Virus record (IMG/VR): IMGVR_UViG_3300035157_000326 | Span: 1-20,449 of that record | Source: a virus | Direction: 5' to 3' (one strand) | Length of the DNA stretch: 20,449 nt | Shown: positions 6,889-13,801 of the stretch, piece after piece | Layout of the letters: every line of letters starts with the position of its first letter | How positions within the stretch are numbered: the stretch's first letter is position 1 | Made by a program: the position numbers and the translations under genes | Notes under the pieces: generated by a model | Seen by the model: only the letters and a program-made list of their open reading frames with translations | What the model was told of the DNA's origin: nothing | Database searches by the model: none

Positions 6889-7449
6889 TTATCCTCCGTA
6901 TGGTCCTATGTATGTTCCTGAAAAATGATTCCAATCATTAGTATGAGATTTAACACCTTCATGATCTGCCATTGCAACCCAATCACCTTCTGCTAAATTA
7001 CAGATATAAGTAGCTGGTCTATTGTTATGACCTCCTCCATATTGAGAAGTGTTGATAGTTCTTCTACTATGGTATGTAGCATTTACATACAGTGCATGAC
7101 GATTATCACTACCACTAGAATTGGTTATACTATCAATAGTGAACAAATATATCCCAGCTCTAGGAGCAGTAAATCTACCATTAGTAGTATTAAAACAATC
7201 TCCATTTTGCCCACTATGACCATGAGATGAGGTATAATCTCTAGCATGTGTTGTTGTGCTACTAGAGGTTTCAGTAGTTGATGCATGATATTTAAACCAA
7301 GGTCTTTTTCTAGCAGCAGAGTTGCCAGATCCATCATTAGAACTAATAGCACCATTTGAATGGTGTGTACACATTATATTACCGTTAGTATCACGGTAGA
7401 ACATTGCACCATCAGAAACTATCTGATTTTGATTAATTGAAGTTGCCAT
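6889..7449 (-). CDS. C1q-like jelly-roll virion protein, second of three paralogues
   Basis: 186 aa. The C-terminal half has 'GRFTAPRAGIYLFTIDSIT' (about 91-109), 'DNRHALYVNATYHSRRTI' (about 114-131), 'NLAEGDWVAMADHEG' (about 150-164), and the terminal 'NDWNHFSGTYIG'. This matches the other two members and the general C1q/TNF-like pattern. The N-terminal region is different (MATSINQNQIVSDGAMFYRD) and is rich in Ser, Thr, His and Asn around residues 55-85. The ribosome site is weaker (GGATAA) than for the other two. It sits 4 bases after the first paralogue and 4 bases before the third. A fibre-tip, adhesin or decoration role is inferred from the fold and from the adjacent fibre gene. Confidence 0.8.
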   Translation of the reverse strand: MATSINQNQIVSDGAMFYRDTNGNIMCTHHSNGAISSNDGSGNSAARKRPWFKYHASTTETSSSTTTHARDYTSSHGHSGQNGDCFNTTNGRFTAPRAGIYLFTIDSITNSSGSDNRHALYVNATYHSRRTINTSQYGGGHNNRPATYICNLAEGDWVAMADHEGVKSHTNDWNHFSGTYIGPYGG

Positions 7450-7453
7450 ATGT

Positions 7454-8026
7454 TTATCCGATTAGTGTTCCACCCCATTTAGACCAGTCACCACCATGTG
7501 CTCCTGACCCTTCATAAGTTCCTATTTGAACATAGTCTCCAGCTGCTAAACTAAGATTTATATTCTGATTGGTAATACCTCCATGTCCCTGACCTTGAGC
7601 CATACAAATAGATCTAGCTGCATAAGATCCATTTACATAAACTGCTATTCTACAATCAGTAGTGGTACTATTAGTTATACCGTGACCACCAAAATGATAG
7701 ACACCTGCTACAGGAGCCGTGAATCTATCACTACCACACCAGTTACCACCATTAACATTCCTTTCAACTCTACCTTGACCATCCCTAGCAGAACTAAAAT
7801 CATTCCAAGTATGTTGATTTTGCTGACCAGATGTATTTCTTTGAGTATGACAAAGTGGGTGATATTGTTTATAAGTTCCTTGAGCAGCTCCTTGGCCACT
7901 ACCCTTAGATTCCTGTACTTGTATACCACCTGATAGGACACCCTCACTACTGACTGTTGATCCTATATATTTTTCAATTGTATTCTGGTCAGTTGAGATG
8001 CTGTCACCTCCAAATGTTATTGCCAT
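7454..8026 (-). CDS. C1q-like jelly-roll virion protein, first of three paralogues
   Basis: 190 aa. The conserved half starts at 'DRFTAPVAGVYHFGGHGIT' (about 100-118), then 'DCRIAVYVNGSYAARSI' (about 123-139) and 'LSLAAGDYVQIGTYEG' (about 157-172). It ends 'GDWSKWGGTLIG'. This is the C1q/TNF-like beta-sandwich pattern. The N-terminal half (MAITFGGDSISTDQNTIEK...) contains a Gly/Gln-rich, possibly flexible stretch at about 38-55. The opening MAITF.GD resembles that of the third paralogue. A strong AAGGAGGA Shine-Dalgarno (8036-8043) overlaps the last codons of the tail-fibre gene. Lying directly after that fibre gene, the protein is a candidate for a tip or adhesin subunit, as small genes after fibre genes are in many T-even-like phages. 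Confidence 0.8.
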   Translation of the reverse strand: MAITFGGDSISTDQNTIEKYIGSTVSSEGVLSGGIQVQESKGSGQGAAQGTYKQYHPLCHTQRNTSGQQNQHTWNDFSSARDGQGRVERNVNGGNWCGSDRFTAPVAGVYHFGGHGITNSTTTDCRIAVYVNGSYAARSICMAQGQGHGGITNQNINLSLAAGDYVQIGTYEGSGAHGGDWSKWGGTLIG

Positions 8027-8030
8027 AGGA

Positions 8031-8297
8031 TTATTTCCTCCTTAGTTCGTCAATCTCTGATTTGAGATCTTTAACTGCTTCAATTAGAACACCAACGATG
8101 TTCGCATAAGCAACGGATTTAATTCCGTCTGCACCCTCATGTACTAAGCATGGGAATTCTTTTTCAACTTCCTCAGCAACAACACCCATATTATGTGTTC
8201 CATTGGACTTGTAATCCCACTCAACACCACGTAGGTTCAAGACCCTTGAAAGTGCATTAGGAATAGTTTCAACATTATCCTTAAGTGCTATAGAAGA
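8031..8297 (-). other. Peptidase S74 self-cleaving chaperone domain of the tail fibre
   Basis: Residues 1543-1630 of the fibre. In S74 domains the chain is cut just before a serine, with a lysine five residues on forming the dyad (Ser911/Lys916 in the K1F endosialidase). Here S1543 and K1548 keep that spacing in 'SSIALKDN'. The aspartate usual after the serine ('SDxRLK') is replaced by serine. Further hallmarks are 'LRGVEWDYK', 'MGVVAEEVEKEFP', 'VAYANIVGVLIEAVKDL', and the final coiled coil. Cleavage after trimer folding would release an 88-residue chaperone. Confidence 0.85.
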
Positions 8298-11200
8298 TTG
8301 TGCAGTAACAGTACCCACAACAACCAAGTTATTGGAAGTATTGAATGTTGCACAAAGACTACCATTAGTTTCTACTGTTACATTAGCATTACTTGCTGCT
8401 ATAACTTTTGAGTTACCATTAGCAATCTCTGTAGCATTAACATTAAGTGTTGTCCACTGAACACCACTACCAGTACTTTCTAGGTACTTACCAGCAGAAC
8501 CAGCAGAACCACCAGCAGTTAGTGTGCCAGCTAAGATTGCATTACTGTATGTCTTATTGGTTAGTGTCTGTGTACCATCTGTTGTTACAGCAGAACCAGA
8601 TCCACCACCTCCAAATGGAGTGCCAAGTACTTGTGTAGAACTTAGAACCTCAGTTCCGTTGATGTAAATTGCTTTACCAGTTGGAAGGTTAATGTTCTCA
8701 CTGATATCAAATCTATCACCAGCATCATTGAAAGCAATTGACTTGTCGGTTGTACCCTTAATTGTAAGTCCACCTCCATCGGCGGTAACATCTGTAGGAC
8801 CACCTGCACCAAATGTAGCACCTGTTGCAGATCCTGTACCACCGAATGAAGCATCCAATGTTGCAGTAGTTCCTGACAATGCAGTAACCTTAACAGTACC
8901 AGATAGTGTTACACTTGCACCACCACTAGTTAATGTAATAACAACGCCTGGAGCAACATTTGTAGTATCACTAATGTTAGTGATAGTATTCTGTCCAGAA
9001 GTCATGTTACCAGTGAAACTTCCAGCAGCAACTTTAGCAAGAGTTAAGTTTCTATCTTTAGTTTCAACATCTACAGAAGCAACTGTTGTTGTAGTACCCT
9101 TGACTGTTAGGTTACCAGCAACTTCAAAGTCACCAGCAACAGAAGCTAATGTAGAAACATATGTTCTAACCGCTTTCTGTGTAGGAACTTTAACGTCACT
9201 ATTCTGTGATAGTGTTCCATCTGTTGAGAATTCGTTAATAGAAGCACCCAACTGAGCACCAATTGAACCAAGTCTCAAGGACTGTAGACCAGATAAGTCA
9301 AACGCAGAAGCATCTAGAGTCGCCTTACCAGTCGCCTGTTCAACCCTGAAGAACTTACCAACGGCAAAGTTACCATCTTGGTCAGTAGAGACGTAGTAAA
9401 CACGTCCTGGGCGGGTCTCATCGGTTTCCTGTGAAGGGACATTTGCCTGTGTTGACAAATAAGGCCAGTTTGTAGTTGTTCTATTTCCTGTACCAACGTC
9501 TAGGAAGTCGTGTGCAGTTAGACGAACTTGAGAATATCTGTAACGAGTCTTGAATGATTGACCATTAGTACATCCAATAGTCTTCTCATCAGCAAATCTT
9601 AGTATAGTAATACCAGTTGTATCTGGTGTAACAGCACTTAACTTGAAGAACTCATTGTCAATCTTAATGTAGTCATTTGCTGCGAAACTAACATTAGCAG
9701 CTTTAACACGCATTGTTAAAGATGAATTATCAAGATCCTTAATGGTCTTATCTTGAGCAGCAACTTTCTGTGCAAGTATTGTGATAGTAGCACCAGAAGA
9801 ATGTGCAATTGCACTTGTTCCTTCTACAGCACGTGTAAGTTCAACAGATGTTGCAGATGGGAACGATACAACAGTGAACATCTCTGTTCCGATAACAAGA
9901 TATCCACCGATAACCATTCCTGTAACACTACCAACATTAGCAGTGTGTGGAGAAGCAGCACCAACAAGAATATTGGACTGTAGTGTAGTAGTTGCTCCTT
10001 GATCTTTATAAAGAGCAATATTTGAATCACCATCATGAGCAGCAGCAGTACTTCCTAAGAGTCCTCTAGTATATGTAAGAGTACCTCTTCCATCTGGAGC
10101 ACTGTAACTAGCACTAGAAATAACATATGATCCAGCATCATTGTTGACTCCATCATCAACCATTGAAACAGAACCACCTTGGTCTGGAGCAGATCCTAAA
10201 CCTTCAGCAACAAGTAAGAATCCTTTCTGACCACTAGTAGCATCTGAGTTATTCTTAAGAGTAATTGTTGCACCTGATGTAGCACCAGTAACAACTTCAC
10301 CTTGTTGGAAAGTTCCCTTAACTGGGAAGTAGTAAATCTTATCGGCAGTAACTGATTGATCGCTTCTTAGTTCACCAATAGCATTTGATGTACCACCAGT
10401 AATGTATTCATTTGCTGAGAATGTACCACTCTTAGAAGCATTTGAATCAGTACCAAGCATTAAACCGCCTACAGTACCATTAACTGTTGCCTCAGCAGCA
10501 TCAAATCCTCTAGCAATACAACCGTACTTACCGTAAGATGAGTTACCAGATACAGCACGAATTCTTGCACCACCAGTTGAGATATAAGAGATATGTGCGT
10601 AGTATGTGAAGGAGGATACAATCTCCATTGCAGATGTACCCTTACCATAGAATCCTACACCGCCCTCTAAGACCTGTGTATAAGCGTCAAAGCAAGCTGA
10701 TTTGAATGATGGGGTAGAAGAGTTATCCCAGTGTCTATGAGCACCTCCATCAATGAATGCACCAACAGCAGCACCACCTATAGCAGAACAGTTCTGAACG
10801 TATGGTGATTTCTGAATTGGTGAATTAGGATCTAATCTGAAATAACAACCCTTAATAGTAGAACCATCAATGTTCTTATCATCACTACCATTAGGAACGA
10901 ATCCTGTCATTCCTTCCATCACCAAGTCCTTAACAATGGTATGAGTACCAATGTAGAACATGGTTGCATCACTGTTGTTATTTGTTGCTGCTGAATTAAT
11001 GGTTATGTATGGTTCTGTCTTAGAAGTACCAGCCATATTACCATTACTAATAGCAGTTGTTACAACACCAACCAAAGTAGTAATAGCAGAAGCAACAGTA
11101 GGACACTTAGGATTAGCACCATCTGCTGTAATATTTGTATCTGTAGTCTGATTCTCACTGTTTCCAGCAGACTTAGTTACTGTTATGTTACGTATAACTT

Positions 11201-12923
11201 CAGCACCAACAGTATCAATATAATTTAATAGTGCTGTATCCTGAGTATTGTTACCAGTAATTGCAGTACCACCAACTAAAGCATTAGCATAATCCCAAAC
11301 TTTATTATTAGAACCTGCCTTTACGTTATAAGCAAGAGCAACAACGTATGCTTCCAGTCTAGTCTTAACAGTTGCTTCAACACCACTAACAGCACCTACG
11401 TTTGCAACATGACGATGATAGACTTCATGAGCAATGAATGTTTTGTTTGCAGTAAGTAAATTAGAAGCATCTGCATTCTTATTACCGACAACATCAACAT
11501 ACTTGTCGCTAGTTGTCCATGTACCACCAGTTAAATTCAGAAGATGTACATTATTTGTGAAGTCAGAATCAAGAACCTTAGCAGTCTTAGTTCCAGCATC
11601 GTTCTCAATAGTTTCACCTAATTTTAAAGAAGTTAAACTAGATCCTAGAACCAATGCTTGCATATTTGAAGCACCAGATTTTGGCTTAATAACTGTGTTT
11701 CTTATGTTATCACCAAGTAATGAAACATAAGGAGGAACTTGAATTGGAAGAACTTCTTCGTAAATACCTGCCTTAATGTAAATACTAACTGGATTAGTTA
11801 GAGAAGGTGCATCAGAACCTGTTAATGCAGAAATAAAATCACAAGCATGACGAACTGTTTTAAATGCACGTTGAATTTGTCTACCACTATTAGTATCTAA
11901 ACCAGTTTCAGCAACATAGTAAACACTAGTTGTTACATTATTTTCTTCCCATCTTGGTAGTAATGGTGAACCACCAACTGTTAATACTTGACCACTTGCA
12001 ACTCGTTGTTCAGCAGCAGTACCAGTTGATCCAGTTGGAAGTGCAATTCTGTTAATACCACCAGCAGCCTGATAAAGTAAGTCACCAGTATCTTGAAGTA
12101 CCTGTGCAGCAGAACCACCCTGTGATGTATAGTTCCAATAGTTACCATTAGTATCTAATTCTGGAGCTTTAGCAGCACCAGTAGTATCACTAGCAATACA
12201 AATATATGAGTTAGAGTTTCTGTTTACAACATCACCTAACTGATAAGTATCACCTGATGTCCAAGCACCTCTCCAATTAAATCCTTCACTAAGAAGATCC
12301 CAGTAAGTAGCATCAGTAGGAGCATTACCAGTAGAAGTTAATTTATTTACGTAGTTGTTACCACCATATCTAACAACATCACCTGGAGCATAAGCTGTTC
12401 CTGAAGCATACACACCAGCAGATTTAAATCCAGTTGTTATAACACTCCAATTTGTTGTATCGGCATTAGGAGTAGTTGCGGAACTATGATTATTTTTAGC
12501 AGTATAACTATAACCTTTGTAAGTTACAATATCACCAGTTTGATATGATGTATTGGCAACCCAGTTATCTTCAAATTTTAGACCTTCAACATAAGTCGCA
12601 AAATTAATAGCGGTAAATGTAGCAGGAGAAGTATGACCACTAGTACAACGATACTGAGTATTACCCTCTTTAACAATATCGTTTATCTTGTACCAAGTAG
12701 AAGCAGCCCAAGCTCCTTTATTAACAATACCTTCAGTATGAAGACTCCATTTAGCAACATCAGTTGAATAGAATAAATTCTCATTTGCTGATGAGGTATG
12801 GTTTGTTGTACAAACATATGAGTTTGCACCGTACTTGACAATATCGTCAATGACGTAAGCTGTTGAAACGGCCCAATTGCCCTTCCAATTAAACTTCAAT
12901 CTGCCGAGTCTAAAATCTGCCAT
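8031..12923 (-). CDS. Large tail fibre with chitin-binding-like modules, beta-helix and S74 chaperone
   Basis: 1630 aa. Residues 11-269 hold five tandem modules of the chitin-binding (CBM5/12-like) type ('W..ST.Y...DIV.Y....Y.C...H'). Residues 275-328 are a phage linker ('GDLLYQAAGGINRIALP...GQVLTVGGSPLLPRW'). From about 333 to 815 there is a pectate-lyase-like beta-helix, starting 'YYVAETGLDTNSG...AFKTVRHA' and including 'YIKAGIYEEVLPIQVPPYVSLLGD'. A helical insert at about 485-630 interrupts it ('ANKTFIAHEVYHRHVAN'). Next come repeats of the 'GTFxxxExxTGxTSxAxG' kind (about 833-890), then Gly/Thr/Ser-rich beta sequence. The last 88 residues are a peptidase S74 intramolecular chaperone, ending in a coiled coil ('AVKDLKSEIDELRRK'). 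Such proteins trimerise, fold with the chaperone's help, and bind host surface polysaccharide. A TAGGAA ribosome site precedes the ATG. It is the prime candidate for a host-range determinant here. Confidence 0.88.
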   Translation of the reverse strand: MADFRLGRLKFNWKGNWAVSTAYVIDDIVKYGANSYVCTTNHTSSANENLFYSTDVAKWSLHTEGIVNKGAWAASTWYKINDIVKEGNTQYRCTSGHTSPATFTAINFATYVEGLKFEDNWVANTSYQTGDIVTYKGYSYTAKNNHSSATTPNADTTNWSVITTGFKSAGVYASGTAYAPGDVVRYGGNNYVNKLTSTGNAPTDATYWDLLSEGFNWRGAWTSGDTYQLGDVVNRNSNSYICIASDTTGAAKAPELDTNGNYWNYTSQGGSAAQVLQDTGDLLYQAAGGINRIALPTGSTGTAAEQRVASGQVLTVGGSPLLPRWEENNVTTSVYYVAETGLDTNSGRQIQRAFKTVRHACDFISALTGSDAPSLTNPVSIYIKAGIYEEVLPIQVPPYVSLLGDNIRNTVIKPKSGASNMQALVLGSSLTSLKLGETIENDAGTKTAKVLDSDFTNNVHLLNLTGGTWTTSDKYVDVVGNKNADASNLLTANKTFIAHEVYHRHVANVGAVSGVEATVKTRLEAYVVALAYNVKAGSNNKVWDYANALVGGTAITGNNTQDTALLNYIDTVGAEVIRNITVTKSAGNSENQTTDTNITADGANPKCPTVASAITTLVGVVTTAISNGNMAGTSKTEPYITINSAATNNNSDATMFYIGTHTIVKDLVMEGMTGFVPNGSDDKNIDGSTIKGCYFRLDPNSPIQKSPYVQNCSAIGGAAVGAFIDGGAHRHWDNSSTPSFKSACFDAYTQVLEGGVGFYGKGTSAMEIVSSFTYYAHISYISTGGARIRAVSGNSSYGKYGCIARGFDAAEATVNGTVGGLMLGTDSNASKSGTFSANEYITGGTSNAIGELRSDQSVTADKIYYFPVKGTFQQGEVVTGATSGATITLKNNSDATSGQKGFLLVAEGLGSAPDQGGSVSMVDDGVNNDAGSYVISSASYSAPDGRGTLTYTRGLLGSTAAAHDGDSNIALYKDQGATTTLQSNILVGAASPHTANVGSVTGMVIGGYLVIGTEMFTVVSFPSATSVELTRAVEGTSAIAHSSGATITILAQKVAAQDKTIKDLDNSSLTMRVKAANVSFAANDYIKIDNEFFKLSAVTPDTTGITILRFADEKTIGCTNGQSFKTRYRYSQVRLTAHDFLDVGTGNRTTTNWPYLSTQANVPSQETDETRPGRVYYVSTDQDGNFAVGKFFRVEQATGKATLDASAFDLSGLQSLRLGSIGAQLGASINEFSTDGTLSQNSDVKVPTQKAVRTYVSTLASVAGDFEVAGNLTVKGTTTTVASVDVETKDRNLTLAKVAAGSFTGNMTSGQNTITNISDTTNVAPGVVITLTSGGASVTLSGTVKVTALSGTTATLDASFGGTGSATGATFGAGGPTDVTADGGGLTIKGTTDKSIAFNDAGDRFDISENINLPTGKAIYINGTEVLSSTQVLGTPFGGGGSGSAVTTDGTQTLTNKTYSNAILAGTLTAGGSAGSAGKYLESTGSGVQWTTLNVNATEIANGNSKVIAASNANVTVETNGSLCATFNTSNNLVVVGTVTAQSSIALKDNVETIPNALSRVLNLRGVEWDYKSNGTHNMGVVAEEVEKEFPCLVHEGADGIKSVAYANIVGVLIEAVKDLKSEIDELRRK
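12117..12893 (-). repeat. Five tandem chitin-binding-like modules encoded in the tail fibre gene
   Basis: These encode fibre residues 11-65, 66-114, 115-165, 166-214 and 215-269, about 50 residues each. Each opens with W or an aromatic residue followed by 'xxSTxYxxxDIVxYxxxxY' and closes with 'W......EG'. This is the pattern of CBM5/12-type chitin-binding modules. The copies are diverged from each other, so the array is old rather than a fresh duplication. Confidence 0.75.
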
Positions 12924-12934
12924 TTGTAAAATTC

Positions 12935-13300
12935 CTACTTAGGTCCGTTGGTTGTGTGATCATATGTTTTATTTAGTCTTGCGACTAAGTAACCATCATC
13001 ATCAATAAAATAAGTCAAATTCCTGAAATCAAATCTGAATTGTTGATATTTATCGTCAGGATCTGTTGTTAGTGTCTTTGCTCCTGAAGGTGCATCAACA
13101 TAATCAGTTCCTTGAAGAAAATTTTCATACTGTTCACCATCTAAACGATGGAAATCAAATACAGCATCTTCCGTAGATCTTGCTTTTGTATAATGAAGCA
13201 TTCCTTCTGCATCTCTACGAAGAGCATGTACGGTAAAATCGTTTGCTTGAGCTACAGTTTGTCCAACTGTTCCGCTACTTGAACTAAGATGTAAAGCCAT
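12935..13300 (-). CDS. Small conserved virion protein, 121 aa
   Basis: I place the start at base 13300 (MALHLSSSSGTV), not at the upstream ATG at 13333. The internal ATG is preceded by a perfect GGAGGA at ideal spacing, and its A is the last base of the upstream stop (TAATG). The longer version would overlap the upstream gene by 34 bases without a ribosome site. The protein contains 'DDKYQQFRFDFRNLTYFIDDDGYLVARLNKTYDH' near its end and a 'VFDFHRLDGEQYENFLQGTDYVD' stretch mid-protein. I do not recognise a named family; similar small proteins lie beside fibre genes in cyanophages. Placed between an Mtd_N-like protein and the big tail fibre, it is probably a minor fibre or baseplate component. 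Confidence 0.75.
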   Translation of the reverse strand: MALHLSSSSGTVGQTVAQANDFTVHALRRDAEGMLHYTKARSTEDAVFDFHRLDGEQYENFLQGTDYVDAPSGAKTLTTDPDDKYQQFRFDFRNLTYFIDDDGYLVARLNKTYDHTTNGPK

Positions 13301-13764
13301 TACATTAATATCCTCCAGTAAGTTCCGTCCCAAACAAATTGAGTATACATGCCAGCTACATCAAGAATGAATTCGTGATCAGTATTCCCAAATTGATTTA
13401 AAAATTTAATCGTGCTGCTACTTGTAGTTAAAGTAACATTATTAATTGCCCAAGTTGATTTCATATCAACCACTTCAATCATATCTCCTACATGAGGAAC
13501 TATACCATTTTGTTCATAAGGCATTGTCAATGACAAAGCAGAAGATGACGTGTCTATTAAATATCTAAGTCCACAAACAAGTTGTTGATTAGAATTTATA
13601 TGTTCCCATCGTGCTCGCTGAAGTTCAAAACCTCCAACATCAGTACCATCATGAACAACAGCAGTTTTCTTTTTGGTGTCAACTGTTATTTCAGCATTAG
13701 CACCAGTAAACTGAGCGTGTTCTGTGGTAGTACCCTTTCTAAATTGTACTTGGGTTGTTGCCAT
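13300..13764 (-). CDS. Virion protein with Mtd_N-like N-terminal domain
   Basis: 154 aa. Residues 7-50 ('QFRKGTTTEHAQFTG...EITVDTKKKTAVVHDGT..GGFEL') match the short beta domain at the N-terminus of the phage major tropism determinant and of many tail fibres (Mtd_N / HylP-N type). That domain anchors fibres to the baseplate or starts trimer formation. The rest (about 55-154) is a small beta domain with 'VGDMIEVVDMKSTWAINNVTL' and a C-terminal 'YTQFVWDGTYWRILM'. The latter is a common ending of phage fibre and wedge proteins. The protein is far shorter than Mtd and has no receptor-binding lectin domain, so an adaptor or collar role is more likely. It follows a CATAAATA late-promoter element and is coupled to the 121-aa gene by TAATG. 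The ribosome site is weak. Confidence 0.8.
   Translation of the reverse strand: MATTQVQFRKGTTTEHAQFTGANAEITVDTKKKTAVVHDGTDVGGFELQRARWEHINSNQQLVCGLRYLIDTSSSALSLTMPYEQNGIVPHVGDMIEVVDMKSTWAINNVTLTTSSSTIKFLNQFGNTDHEFILDVAGMYTQFVWDGTYWRILM
13311..13316 (-). promoter_or_regulatory. Shine-Dalgarno GGAGGA that fixes the start at 13300
   Basis: The minus strand reads GGAGGATATTAATG. The GGAGGA lies ten bases before the ATG at 13300 and inside the last codons of the 154-aa gene, which ends in the overlapping TAATG. This decides the start of the 121-aa protein. Confidence 0.8.
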
Positions 13765-13791
13765 CTACTATTACGCACTTTTCTCACATTA

Positions 13792-13799
13792 TATTTATG
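13792..13799 (-). promoter_or_regulatory. Late promoter element CATAAATA
   Basis: The minus strand reads CATAAATA in the 37-base gap between the 1689-aa gene and the 154-aa gene, 28 bases before the latter's ATG. It fits the NATAAATA form reported for late promoters of T4-like cyanophages. It would drive the 154-aa, 121-aa, tail-fibre and C1q-like genes. Confidence 0.55.
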
Positions 13800-13801
13800 G
13801 T

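Noticed and set aside
6348-8026. Collagen-like tracts as substrate of the prolyl-hydroxylase-like enzyme
   Set aside because: C1q domains often follow collagen Gly-X-Y repeats, which would have explained a nearby prolyl hydroxylase. I looked for such tracts in the three C1q-like proteins and in the fibre and found none.
8692-9255. 187-codon open frame on the plus strand
   Set aside because: Antisense to the tail-fibre gene; the Val/Pro/Ser-rich translation mirrors the Thr/Gly-rich codons of the fibre. No ribosome site or neighbours on this strand.
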